Origin: Citrus sinensis
Taxonomy: Eukaryota; Streptophyta; Magnoliopsida; Sapindales; Rutaceae
Direction: 5' to 3'
DNA: 64,000 bases
Assembly: GCF_022201045.2 (NCBI RefSeq)
Contig: NC_068564.1
Coordinates: 9,734,001-9,798,000 of the forward strand
In this document: positions 1 to 11,339 of the stretch, in pieces
Position numbering within the stretch: position 1 is the stretch's first letter
How the letters are laid out: every line of letters begins with the position of its first letter
Position numbers and translations under genes: made by a program
The notes under the pieces: generated by a model
Told to the model about the DNA's origin: nothing
What the model saw: only the letters and a program-made list of their open reading frames with translations
Databases searched by the model: none

Positions 1-2556
1 CTTTGTCAAACTCAAGAAATGTGCATTTGGACAACATGAATTGGAATACTTGGGTCATATTGTTACTCCTTAAGGAGTAAAAGTAAAAGTGGACTAAGGA
101 AAAATTACGGCAATGTTAAATTGGCCTAGGCCTACTAATGTCTCTGAGTTGCGTGGATTCTTAGGCCTTACAGGTTACAGGTTACTATAGGAAGTTTGTT
201 TGCAACTACGGAATTTTGGCTTGGCCTCTCACTACTCTGTTAAAAAATGGACAACTCGGTTGGAATGAAGAAGCTGAAATTGCCTTTGAAAGCCTTAAAC
301 AAGCTATGACTTCCACACCTACACTAGCAATGCCAAACTTTGATGAGCCTTTTGTTATTGAGACAGATGCTTCAGGAGACGGAATTGGTGCGGTGTTGAC
401 CTAACAAGGAAAGCCTATAGCATTCATGAGCAGGGCTTTGGGAGTTTAAAAAAAATCATGGTCAACATATGCTAGAGAAATGTTAGCAGTTGTGGTAGCT
501 ATTCAAACTTGGAGACCATATTTGATATGACGTAAATTTTTCATCCAAACAGACCAACGGAGCCTCAAGTACCTCTTGGAGCAACGCATCACTACTCCAT
601 AACAACAAAGATGGTTGTCCAAGATACTTGGGTACGATTATGAGATTATTTACAAACCTGGCAAGGAGAATTCAGCAGCTGATGCACTTTCACGTGTGGT
701 AGGAAGCCCATGTCTAGATGCTTTATTTGTGTCACAAGCTCAGATATGGGATAACATCAAAGAGGAGGCTGCTAATCATCCTTGCATGCAAAGAATTGGC
801 AGATTGGCAACTGAGCAACCAGGAAGACCGTATACATGGCGAAATGGACTAGTTTACTACAAGAATCGAGTGGTGGTACCTCCTGATACTGGCATCATTA
901 AGCAACTATTGCAAGAATTCCATGACTCACCACTTGGTGGTCATTCGGGAGTGTTAACACACTTGCAAACAGATTGCGCAACAGATCTATTGGCCATCGA
1001 TGCATTGAGTGATTCAAGAATACATTGCTTCTTGTGAGATATGCCAGAGAACTAAATCCGAAACTCTCTCCCCAGCCGGACTCTTACAGCCACTGCCTAT
1101 CCCATGTCAAGTGTGGGACGACATCACAATGGACTTCATTGAGGGACTTCCACAATCCAATGGCAAGAACACCATTCTAGTGGTAGTGGACCGCCTTGGT
1201 AAGTTTGCACATGTTTTGGCGTTGGCTCATCCTTTCAGTGCAAAAATGGTTGCGGAAAAGTTTGTTGAAGGAGTACTGAAGCTCCATGGTATTCCAAGGA
1301 CAATAATTAGTGATCGAGATCCAATATTTATTAGTCATTTTTTGTGAGAGTTTTTCAAAATGCCAGGCACACAACTAAAAATGAGTTCTGCATATCACTC
1401 ACAAACCGATGGCCAATCCGAAGTGGTCAATAGGTGTTTAGAACAATATCTTCGATGCTTTGTCCATCAACAACCGCGTAAGTGGAGTTGTTTCTTGCCA
1501 TGGGCTGAGTTTTGGTATAACACGGCCTATCATGCATCAACAGGAATGACACGGCCTATCAGGCTTTATACTGTCGCTTGCCTCCAACCATTCTACACTA
1601 TCACACAGGCATGTCTCCAGTAAATGAAGTCGACCACCAGCTCACAACACGGGATGAAATATTGCACCAACTCAAAGCCAATTTACGTGCAGCTAACAAT
1701 CGCATGCAGCAGGTTGCAAATTCGAAAAGACAAGATGTTGAATTTCAAAAAGGAGATTGGGTATTTCTTAAACTCCATCCCTATCGCCAACACACTGTCT
1801 TTAGACGAGCATTTCAAAAACTAGCTAGTCGCTTCTACGGCCCTTATCAAATTGAACAGAGGATTGGCAAAGTGGCATATAAGCTCAAGCTTCCTGAAGG
1901 GTCTCAAATTCATCCCGTCTTCCATGTTTCATTGCTTAAGAGGAAACTGGGAGACTCCAATTCCACTGCTGTTGAGCTTCCACCGATGGCTAACGATGGA
2001 GAAATTCTTCTGCAACCTAAAGCCATCCTGGATACACGCTGGCTCAAAAAGGGGTCAAAGTTTACTGAGGAAAGTCTTGTCAAATGGAAGCAACTTCCCA
2101 ATAAGGATGCCACCTAGGAAAACACTCAGGAGCTACGAGAGAGGTTCATAAACTTGAACCTTGAGGACAAGGTTCCACTAAATGAGGGGGGTATTGATAA
2201 GCCAAGAAGGTCACAACGTGTGCCTATCAAGAATTACAAGTTCACTATCTAAAAGAACAAGTCAAGAATGCATGGAGCCGTTGAGGATTTAGTGGATTTA
2301 GTGGAGTGGTTAGCTTATGCACATGCAAGTTAAGACTTAGTCAAGTTCTGTTAGCTAGTATTTTGTTATTTTAATAAGTGCCAACTTTAGCTGGATTTAG
2401 TTGTTGATTTTCAATAGTGGTGGTATTATCTTTAGGAGGAGTCTGTTATTCCTTTATGTATTTAAACTCGAGTACTATACAGAATAAAGCAAGTTGATTC
2501 AATAGCAAATTCCTATGGTTGATTCTCACCCTAAGTAGAATTATATTTACATACAG
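1..2556 (+). mobile_element. Ty3/gypsy chromovirus remnant (3' half)
   Basis: Decayed LTR retrotransposon entering from the left window edge. In order I see the end of the reverse transcriptase (about 1-200, with the YLGHIV and [12 protein letters not shown]-type motifs), RNase H (about 210-690, with [16 protein letters not shown] and ending in ADALSRV), integrase with a zinc-binding remnant (CEIC near 1030) and catalytic core (DFIEGLP near 1130, SDRDPIF near 1310, HSQTDGQSE near 1395), and a C-terminal chromodomain (about 2010-2117), which marks it as a chromovirus. Stops and frameshifts break it into at least six frames (for example stops near 402, 1035, 1345 and a jump near 1580-1620), so it cannot encode a functional polyprotein. 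It is followed by a purine-rich tract and a probable 3' LTR. Gag, protease and the 5' LTR lie outside the window or are lost. Confidence 0.93.
2195..2556 (+). repeat. Probable 3' LTR of the gypsy element
   Basis: Begins with TG right after the purine tract gaggggggta at about 2184-2193, the expected polypurine-tract/LTR junction. It contains a TATA-like stretch near 2456-2465 and an AATAAA polyadenylation signal near 2483. The right end is approximate, because no second LTR is in the window to compare with. Sequence shared with the RLP 3' flank begins near 2590. Confidence 0.6.
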
Positions 2557-4982
2557 ATTACAACAACTTTGACTGGGACCAATCAAAAACCTTGTAAGAG
2601 AAAAAAGTAAAATTTAAGGATGAAGAAATTAAAAGCACGTGAGCTAATAACAATGACTGAAACCCAATGTTAATGAGTATTACCGTTTAGTTAGTTCCTA
2701 AACTTTCTTTGCAGTTTGGAAATATTCACAGCCGATATCACAGAGACCCAATCTTTCATACCAGTCAGGAAGTTGAAGTAACCATAACTCCACGACCTAT
2801 TCAGCATTAAAGTTCCGCTGACTCCCCAGAATCCAACAAAGAAACTAAGAATCGAGCTCACGTAAAATCCGAGAGTTATAAACTGATCGTCCTCATCTTC
2901 TAGAGTGTCTGAATCATCGTCTGTGCCTGGACCTGGAGTTGATTCTTCATCCAGACACATATTTGCGAGTGGAAGGCCACAAAGTTCAAGATTTCCAGCG
3001 TACACTGAAGCATTGAAGCTTTGGAGCTGAGTGCCTGATGGGATTTTTCCTGACAAGTTGTTGTACGACAAGTCCAAGACACCAAGACCACTTAACTGAG
3101 AGAGGCTACACGGAATACTTCCAGAAAACAGATTTCTAGACAAATCCAGGAAATCCAATGATGTTAACTCACCAATCTTCGGAGTGATTGGTCCGGTTAA
3201 ATGGTTTCTTGAAAGGTTTAAGGCAATCAACCCCACAAGATCCATAATCTCTTCAGGAATTGCTCCATCTAATTTGTTACTCGAAAGGTCAAGACACCTT
3301 ACGAGTCCCAAAGTACTTTTGTACTCATTTTCACTTCCTTTCGAAGTCAACAGTAAATTGACCAAATATTTATAGTAAATTCCAGTTCGAGGGGCAACTA
3401 AGAAGGATTTGGCAACCCCAATGGTAGGATTGGAAAATCTTTCATAGGTCATGGCTGAAAAATTATTGAAACACTTTGGTATCTTTCAGGATATAATGTT
3501 TAAAGAAAGATCCAAGACTTAAATAAATCCCAGATGGCACAATTGATAAGGTATATTTCCATGAAATTTGTTAGATTTTAGGCTAAGAACAATCAAATTT
3601 TGTAGACTTTCCCCTATCCACGTTGGTATCTCACCAAAAATTGCATTCTTCTCGAGATCTAAAACTCTCAGCTGGGAGAAATTCCTTAAAGGTGAAGGCA
3701 ATTTCCCGGTTAATCTATTGTTGTGTAAATTTAGTGTCCAGATGTTATTTAGGAAACCCATCGAGTCCGGTATTTTTCCTGAGAGTCGATTATTTGCCAA
3801 GTTAAGAATGAATAGTCTATCAAAGTGCAACCAACAATCGGGAAGCCCTCCAGACAATAAGTTACTCGAAAGATCTAAAAAGTTTCATGTGTTTTCACTA
3901 ATAGAACATAAGAAAGTAACTGACCCTAAGAACTTATTTTTAAAGAGATTTAAGAAAGGCGAATTTGAAGGAAGTGGCGGAATTGAGCCCTCAAATTAGT
4001 TTGAATTGATGTCTATACAAGTACCACTAATACGAGTACCATCAAACCTTAAAGACAAATCGGGAAGTTTACCCCTGAAATGATTGTTAGAGAGATTTAA
4101 GTAAGAGAGTTTATTGGACAAATCCCAAAACCAATCAGGAATACTGTCTGAGATTCCAATTGGAGATGTTAAGATGCACAAGCTGATTCTGAGTTTGAAG
4201 CCATTTCGGAAAATGAGGTCCCATCTTGCAAGAGGCAAGACTTAACCATTTCAGTTGAAAACAAAGGATCCCAATTATGGCTTAATTTCAGAGTCAAAGA
4301 GTTATCAGCTAAGAACAACATCTGCAAGTTGGACATATTGGAAAAAAAAAAGTTTCAGAGATAACGCCCGTAATGAATTCCCATCAAGTGACAGAGACTC
4401 GAGCTTCGACAACTGGCTGAGGCTCTTGTCTATTGTTCCATTTAAACAATTAACGTCAAGACTCCATGCTTCCAAGGATGAAAATCCTCCAAGATGAGGT
4501 ATTGGCCCTGTGAAGTCATTCCATCGTAAATATAGCCCCTCTAGTGAATTCACCACGCATCCAAAAGACAGATTTTGAATTACCTGCGAGTATTGTCCAC
4601 TAAGTTTGTTGTAAGACAAGCGTAACTTTTTTAAGCTACACATGTTTCCAAAGAATTTTGGAATCCCACCTTCAAGTTCACTATCAGATAGATAAAGACT
4701 TTTAAGAGAAACCATGTGTTGAAAAGCCTCTGGAATTGAACTTCGTAATTAATTAGAGCCAAGGTCAAGATAAAGAATATTTCTACTAAGATTTAAAAGC
4801 CAAGGGTATACTGAAGAAGAAGGGAGATTGTTGTCCGAAAGATCAAGGGTCTCAATAGACGTACTCAAATTGAAGTGCCAAATAAACGATGGATTGACAG
4901 GTGGAAGAGCACACGAGAATAGGACTAATGATTTTAAGGAATGGAGCTTGGCAACTACTTGAAACCAATCACTAGATTTAGT

Positions 4983-6241
4983 AACGGAGACCGTGTTTAG
5001 AAAAAAGCTTTCATAAAATCAACAAGAATTTTCACTAAGTAATTAATTCTACTATTTCGTTCTTGCTAGGGAACCTTTTAACTTGACTATTAAATTCTGT
5101 TAATAATTCTTTAATATAATCTAGATTTCTTCTTAACGTATTTATATTACTTGTCTCGAAGAATTTGCCTAGTCCTAATACTAACTCTTGTAGCCTTTCT
5201 ATGTTGACTTCTAAGTGTTGTCCTAAATTGATTAACAAATCTACTATGAAGTTTTGTTGACTATTGCTAGTGTGTGGAATATGTTTATACTGGTTTTCTA
5301 AATGTTTGATGTTACAACTAATTTTTATTCTTTTTGTCAAATTTAATTTTTGCTTTTTATGATGACTAATTTCTAAGTCTAAATAATCTAATCTCTAAAA
5401 ATTCATAAACTAATTTGCTAAATCTTCTAATCTATTCCTAATTTTTAATGCTAAAGTCTCGTATTTGTCTAATAATCTATTTTGTTTATTTACATTATAA
5501 TATTACAAATTATTTCTTCGAAAATTAAATACTAGTAAATTTGTAAATGCGTAAACAAAGGCAATGATAGACACAGGCGCGAATGTAAGCAAGCATTGAA
5601 CTTGTACTCAAAATCAAAATCAATAAAAAGTTTCTTTTTCATAAACACTTTGCAATTTCTTTAGACAACAACTAGCAAGGAAGTAAGTAAGTAGTTTTAC
5701 TTTTTATTTTTATTTAGCTTTCGGGTTTAGAAGTCTCGCCAAGTTAACGAAAGTATAAATTATATTTAAAGCATTAACAAAAGGCGGTCCTTGTTATCAT
5801 TCAAGAGTAATGAGTTTTTGGAGGGAAAGTTTTTAATGAAAACTAAGGTTGTTATTTTTGACAAAAATAATAAGAACTTAGTAAAAATTCCAGCTGATTT
5901 TCTGAAAGCTTCTTTTTAAACACGGTCTCTGTTGGTCCGTTTAGCCGTTGATGTGTTGAGAATGCGTTTTAGGGCGTTGATCAAGAGTTGAAGGTGTTTT
6001 TTACTTGCATGTTTTCAGAAGCAGTTAAATGAATTTTGAAAGCCTGATTTTTGGCAAAGCATCTTCTGCAATTTTCATAAAGATTTTTGGGAAATACTCT
6101 GTATATAGGTGGGAAACCAGAGACGTATATTATGATGGTCAACCCGAATGGAGACTAGATCAGTTTACACTGCTAGTATAACAAGCTACGTACAAGTTTT
6201 CCCTGGACAGAACCTAGCGTCCGCTTTCTCTTTCCTTCTCT
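4983..6241. mobile_element. Unclassified 1.26 kb insertion with inverted repeats
   Basis: The paralogous RLP reads straight through this point (near 15850), so these bases are an insertion. Its first 55-60 bases (4984-5040) are an imperfect inverted copy of 5870-5932; the outer arms both read close to gagaccgtgttta followed by agctttca. The right repeat does not reach the insertion edge: about 310 further bases (5933-6241) contain a TATA-like stretch near 6100. Inside are coding-like remnants: a minus-strand coiled-coil ORF (5035 to about 5490) and a plus-strand frame of about 45 codons ending at about 5920, partly overlapping the right repeat. I see no transposase, reverse transcriptase or clear target duplication. 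Candidates are a non-autonomous DNA transposon with captured sequence or a rearranged endogenous pararetrovirus fragment; neither is established. Confidence 0.7.
5035..5490 (-). pseudogene. Unrecognised coiled-coil ORF remnant inside the insertion
   Basis: The open part is 101 codons (5340-5035) and is very rich in Leu, Asn, Lys and Glu with heptad-like spacing (for example VNIERLQELVLGLGKFF). Upstream on the same strand the frame stays coding-like to about 5490 (NRLLDKYETLALKIRNRLED) but contains two stops. I do not recognise the family. A structural or virion-associated coiled-coil protein of a viral element, or a fragment captured by a transposon, are both possible. Confidence 0.35.
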
Positions 6242-6680
6242 TGAGATTAATGTAACTCAGGTCAAGGTGCCTTAAAAGTGAGAAGCGCTTCTCTCTCCTC
6301 ATCAATGCACCTTATTATTATGTTGTTAGAATCAGCAGTTGTGGGCTTCAATTGAAAAAATATCACAGAAAACAAAGCTATATTTTCAAATAGAAGGAAC
6401 AATTTGGATGACATTATAATTATCATTAGCTTTGAGGATATGTTGTTATATCGAAACTCCTGGACTCCATGCCAATTTATACTACTGTGTATAATCTGCA
6501 TCAATTATTGAAGCCACGAAAAGTCTTCAGTCTGAGCGTTGATTATGTGTTAGGATATGACATTTTGAGAGATGACTAAATGCAGAGCATTTAGTCAAGA
6601 AAAGCCAAGAAAAGTCTTCGCCGGCGAATCCCAAACACACAACAATACAGAGCATGGATAAAGAAAGTCATACAACGAAC

Positions 6681-7792
6681 ATCCATGTAATCTTGCAATG
6701 GTAAACACACAAAATGATGACAAAGCCTCATAGAAACAAAATAAAACTGGCGTTGGTTTACGTTTACCCAAACAAAATAAAACACATTTTATTGAAAATA
6801 AGAGAATTATGATGTTTACAGTTTTGGTATATGTCGTTACTTGATGTTTTGTTTGGGTAGAAATTTACTTATAAAAAGCTTGTCCTGATAATTTATTAAT
6901 GCTTTCCTTTCATATTTAGTGAACTGTAGACTGAATTGAATAAATCATGGACAAAATCACCTGATTACTGCAGTGGTCGAGTACCCAGCTCCTCTGTTTT
7001 TCTCTATCTTCAGAGCTGCCCTGTTAAGCCACGTTAAAAGTAATATGTTTGATGGGATTGTTGATCCTGTAATTCCTGGGGAAAATTGGATGCAAGAGTA
7101 ACAATTACAAGCATTCAAATTGCTTTGCTCTTAAATCTGTATCTTAAACAGTGGAAGAACAACCAATGGTGATTGATACTGCGTCAGCGAATAAACGGTT
7201 GATTCCTATCAATAACCCTGCTAAAGACCCGAGCCATAGAGTACTTAGTAACGGTTGAGATGTTTATAATACTAATATAATGATAATACCAACGTGAACT
7301 ATTTTTTACTCTTTTTTTTTCAATTTTCTAGAATAAAGAATGGAAATTTTTTTGAGGCAAAAATTAAAATACGTAGCTTAATTCATGACATGCCCATACT
7401 AGACAGGGATCAGAAATTTCATGGTAGCCAACTACTCTCTTGACCAAGATGAAATTGATGCTTATTGGTTAAATGTCTAAAATTTGAATTTTTTTTTTAT
7501 TTCAAACTTTTTTAAAATTCTTTGTTTGTTTTTTTAACTTATATCTGATTTTTCAGACATTTACATTTAAATTAAAAATAAAGAGTAAACTTTTATAACT
7601 TTTATATAAATAGGAAAAGGCACGAAGAAGTAAATATTATATCTCAAAACATCTCTATTAAATATACTTATTTGCTAAACTATAAAACTTAATCCCTTAA
7701 TTCATTTTAACTTATAAGGACATAAATGTTAAACACCATATTTAAGATTTTTTTTATTTATAAGAACAAATATAATGTCAATTATATTTAGA
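6681..7792. other. Intergenic, no gene seen
   Basis: Upstream flank of the RLP pseudogene followed by AT-rich DNA with short A/T runs. No supported gene, RNA or element. The first part, to about 6680, still resembles the flank upstream of the intact RLP (near 16640). Confidence 0.6.
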
Positions 7793-7830
7793 CTAGGAAA
7801 TAGAACCGCGCTTCACGCGGCTTTGAAAAA
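7793..7830 (-). mobile_element. Helitron 3' terminus
   Basis: Read on the minus strand this is a GC-rich hairpin (ccgcg-tgaag-cgcgg, 7820-7806) followed after about 10 bases by the terminal CTAG (7796-7793) and a host T (A at 7792). That is the canonical Helitron 3' end: hairpin, CTRR, insertion 5' of T. The element body should extend to higher coordinates. I could not place its 5' TC end, and no Rep/helicase coding is visible, so it is a non-autonomous or truncated copy. Confidence 0.7.
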
Positions 7831-8262
7831 ATAATTTTTGTATTATCATTTTTTCTTACTTTACACTTGATAAAACTGATAAAAAATATGAATTGAATTT
7901 TTTTTAAGATGAGGCAGCCTTATAAAATTAATGTTATTTATGAAAATTAATTATTTGTTTGTTAACTTTAAATATATATATATATTAATGTGTATAGTTA
8001 AGTGTACAAACCTTATACCTTTTTGTAGTTGTTGATAGGTTCCAAATTATATTCAACATCTGTAATATTATGAAAAAATAACATAAACATGTTAAAACAT
8101 AAGGATCAATAATTTCTAATATAAACTTAAAGATTAACAAACATTAATAATTAAAAAAAATACCTCAGAGGATTGTGTTATCATTCACACGTATACCAAC
8201 CAATAAAAGTTAGAAATGTTGAATGCATTAGAAGTATCCAAATGCGGCCGTCGGAAACTGGA

Positions 8263-8569
8263 TGGTTTAAACAAAAATTAAAACTATTAGCCAGCAACAC
8301 AAATAAAGAAGCAACGCAAGATAAAGAATAAAATGAGAGAATATATTATAGAGTGATTTTATTCATTCCAATTGTGTGTGTACAAAACAAAAAGATGAGC
8401 TCTCCTTTTATAGTTACATAATCACTCTATGAAGTTAATGAAAAATTATGGATCATAATTCCTTGTGAGATAGTGGGAGTTATAGGGAGGCTAAATGTTG
8501 CTAATGAGAGATAGTGGGGAGACTAAGAGATATATGTTATGAACATCCACATTTATTTTAATAAATTCA
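8263..8569 (-). repeat. Copia LTR, same family as 17733-18029
   Basis: On the minus strand it starts TGAATTT right after a purine tract (ccaagggagagtgtta, 8585-8570), as at a PPT/3' LTR junction, and shares blocks with the LTRs at 17733 and 21490: a GGATGTTCA motif near the start, then TATAAAAGGAGAGCTCATCTT, and about the same length (307 bp against 297-299 bp). The far end is approximate. About 100-250 bases of adjoining internal sequence may remain to its right. Coding regions and the mate LTR are not seen. Confidence 0.65.
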
Positions 8570-8585
8570 TAACACTCTCCCTTGG

Positions 8586-9388
8586 ATGTTCATTACAAAG
8601 AAAATGCCTAATTAAAACCTTTACATAATTGTTATTATGTAATAACAATCAAATTCATTATGAGAAGATGAAAAGCTAAATTTAAAAGAAAATTTCTCTA
8701 TTTATTAGATAATAGAGAATATACAAATATAAGAAATGGTGATGTCACATCACCTCCTCAAGTCCCACCTTTATACATATATATAGATATAGATATTAAA
8801 AAAAAACAAACAAACATCATACAAACATTTGTATTGAAACTATCAGCTAAGACTTCAGCCAAATTTAGACTGATTTTAAATTTCAGATTAAAAAAGTGAA
8901 TGCGTATTAATTCTTCGTGGTTGATTGGGCAAGAATTGTTTTATATTTCAACTTAAGAATTAATTAAACAAAATTGCAAAAGTACTATTATGCATCAGAT
9001 TCATACTTGTCTACATATTAACGCCAACATGAGAGGCTCTGTCACAATTAAAAATAAATTTAACGTACGATCTTAATTAAGTTCTGAATCGGCCATCTAT
9101 AGATACGCCCTCTTTGAGAATCTGTCTTTATTTTATTAACACGTCCACCAAAGAAAGATTAGGGTAATTGTTTTATCCTTATCGTGCATGTTATCTTCTT
9201 TGCTAGGGCCACCATGTTTGTATATCGATTTTGAACAACTAATTTTCCCCTGACTTTGCTGCCATTGAAATTAGAAATTTCCAAGCAAGGGCCAAACGTA
9301 ATTGTCCGCTGACTTTGAATGGTTAACTGTTGACTTTGCAATAATGCTTCGCTGAATTTGGTGTCTCAAGGCACGTTCATATGTATTA
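8586..9388. other. Intergenic, possible retroelement internal remnant
   Basis: AT-rich. The part next to the LTR is probably untranslated internal retroelement sequence. I see no gene in the rest. Confidence 0.5.
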
Positions 9389-9760
9389 GAGCATCACCAA
9401 AATACTCTTTAAAGAAGATTTTATTACTTATTTGAAGAGTCACATCAGTATTTAGGGCTAAAAAAAATACTCTAATTAAGATTATTCAAATAAGAAATGA
9501 TCATTTCTCTTCAAATTTGGAGAGTTACTTTCTCACTCTTCAATTTATATTTTATTACTTTTTGTTAGAGAAAGAGGGAGAGGTGTGCTTTAATTGCACT
9601 TTTCCTTTAAAAAATAGCTATTTAATAAAAATAATATTAATTTATTTTTATTTTAAGAGTCTTTTGGAGAATAACATATTTTTTTACTCTTCTATTTGCC
9701 ACATATGTAAGCAAATAGCAATTTGAATAGTAAAATTTATAAAGCCTTTTGAAGATGCTC
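9389..9760. mobile_element. PIF/Harbinger (Tourist-like) MITE
   Basis: A 372-bp element with terminal inverted repeats beginning GAGCATC (GAGCATCACCAAAA on the left; GAGCATCTTCAAAAG read from the right), flanked by TTA on the left and TAA on the right. GAGCATCTCCAA-type termini next to a TTA/TAA trinucleotide are typical of plant Tourist-like MITEs. AT-rich interior with no coding capacity. Confidence 0.7.
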
Positions 9761-9812
9761 TAACATCATCCTTCTATTAGCTTAATAATAATAATATATA
9801 TAGAAATATATT

Positions 9813-10185
9813 GAGAAAAAAAATTTCCATCCCTAGGGTTTGGTATAATAGCTCATTACATTATTCTTTCTTAAAATATAACTCGTTTCATCCTTATTTT
9901 TCAAACAATAGCCCAAAATATCCTTCCGTGAATTTATAATTAGTTTACTCTATAATTCATTGAGGGAAAAATAGAATTTTTAGTTAAATAAATATATAAA
10001 GCTTTTTAAAATAAAAATCTCAAGAATAATTGAATAACATTTGCCTTTTTTGCATAAATTTAAAATTTAAGTATAACTTAATGAAACAAAAATAATTCTA
10101 AAGAATATGCAACATATACATACACACATACACACACACATATGTGTGTGTGTTCATTAAATTATTTTTTTAATAAAGTCACCAA

Positions 10186-10263
<78 letters not shown>

Positions 10264-10842
10264 TCTTTTCATCAAGAATCATGTTTATATTAAGGTCAAG
10301 AATAAGATAAAAGATAAATAAATAAAAAATCCAATGCATTATATTTTATTTTGCAATATTTTTAAATGTATTTAGTGTGTATTTTTTTTAAGTAAATAAA
10401 GGAGTCTGTAATTACTTTTGGTAGAATAAAAGTATTGATCGATCATTTATTTATTCATTTCGACCATATTAAAGTTTAAAATATGCTAAAGGATAAAAAA
10501 AAAAATCTAGTGCTTGTGAAATCTATGGTTTTTTTTAATCCTAAATGTATATTTTACATATTATTTAATGTTATTTTTTCTTAAGTAATCCTTAAATTTT
10601 AAATTTATGTAGAAAGATAAATATTTTTTATTTTTGTTTGAGAGTTTATTTTAAAATAACTTATCGTTATTTAGAAATCTTATTTTGCCCTTAATGAATT
10701 ATACGGTATAATAATAGTAAATTAATGAAAAGGTGTTTCAGGCTATTGCTTAAAAAATAGGGATAAAATAGACTATTATTTAAATAATAAATATAAAATA
10801 GGCTATTGTATCAAACCTTAGGGATAAAAAGAGCATTTTTCC
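9813..10842. mobile_element. Large MULE-like MITE with 9-bp target duplication
   Basis: A 1030-bp element flanked by a perfect 9-bp direct repeat aaatatatt (9804-9812 and 10843-10851). The outer 150-190 bases on each side are long imperfect inverted repeats: the left reads TCCCTAGGGTTTGGTATAATAGC and the right, reverse-complemented, TCCCTAAGGTTTGATACAATAGC, with further matches such as CAATAGCC and a TATAATTCATT block. Long TIRs plus a 9-bp duplication fit Mutator-like elements. No transposase is encoded, so it is non-autonomous. The centre holds a (CA)n/(TG)n palindrome (about 10117-10153) and a long (AAT)n tract. Confidence 0.8.
10185..10262. repeat. (AAT)n microsatellite
   Basis: About 26 uninterrupted trinucleotide units near the centre of the MULE-like MITE. 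The long poly-tyrosine reading frame it produces on the minus strand is an artefact. Likely length-polymorphic. Confidence 0.95.
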
Positions 10843-10851
10843 AAATATATT

Positions 10852-11339
10852 TTAGATTATAAACTTAAATAAGTTACGTACCTCTGCCTCCAGTCATTAT
10901 TATTTAAGTAAATTTAAAAAATGGTTAGAATTTTCTAGTCTATTCCTCTATATAGCCTTTAATTCGATGGGTAATTCTCACGGAAAGTCGTATATAGGCT
11001 AGGCTAAGGACCCTTAGTCTATTTAATGGACGTCATTCACTTCCCTCCATCAAGAAAATGAGAAATTATCCTTATCTTAATTTTTTAGAAATATGGAACA
11101 ACTATTATTATCATTAATTGTTAAATAAATAATTATTCTTTCTTGCCTCTGTGGATATAGGTTTAATTACCAAACCACGTTAAATAATTGTGTTCTTTAT
11201 TTTTTTTGTAATTATTTAGTGCGCTTGATTCCGCATTCCGCGCACAATAAAGTCATCCAACTTAAATCTCCTACTGCCGTGGATGATCTTCAATCTTCAT
11301 TTTGAAACAAAATCATATTAGAATCTATTATAACCTGTA
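10852..11339. other. Intergenic, no gene seen
   Basis: AT-rich sequence with no recognisable gene or element boundary. Confidence 0.5.

Larger units (their letters stand above)
2691..6426 (-). pseudogene. LRR receptor-like protein pseudogene (EIX/HcrVf-like)
   Basis: A decayed tandem paralogue of the intact RLP at 13578-16478, in the same orientation. The N-terminus (6426 down to about 6262) keeps the signal peptide and the start of the LRRNT cap (CIDEEREALLTFK). The C-terminal half keeps many LRRs, the acidic juxtamembrane segment, one membrane span and the short cytoplasmic tail ending in KFRN (stop at 2691). Lesions: a 427-bp internal deletion relative to the paralogue (joining what correspond to positions 16321 and 15894) that shifts frame just after LLTFK; a 1.26 kb insertion at 4983-6241; and several stops and frameshifts between 3452 and 4750. 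Similarity to the paralogue continues into both flanks (about 2590 and 6680), so the duplication unit exceeded the gene. It could give rise at most to truncated or non-coding transcripts. Confidence 0.9.

Noticed and set aside
5560-5600. Short MIDTGAN-like reading (plus strand) resembling a retroviral aspartic protease motif
   Set aside because: Only about seven residues, followed by a stop and with no supporting flanking similarity; too short to count as a protease remnant, though worth including in a translated search of the insertion.
9517-9726. 69-codon ORF
   Set aside because: Lies wholly within the Tourist-like MITE and has biased, non-protein-like composition.
10157-10339. 60-codon ORF with a long run of tyrosines (minus strand)
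   Set aside because: It is only the translation of the (AAT)n microsatellite in the MULE-like MITE.
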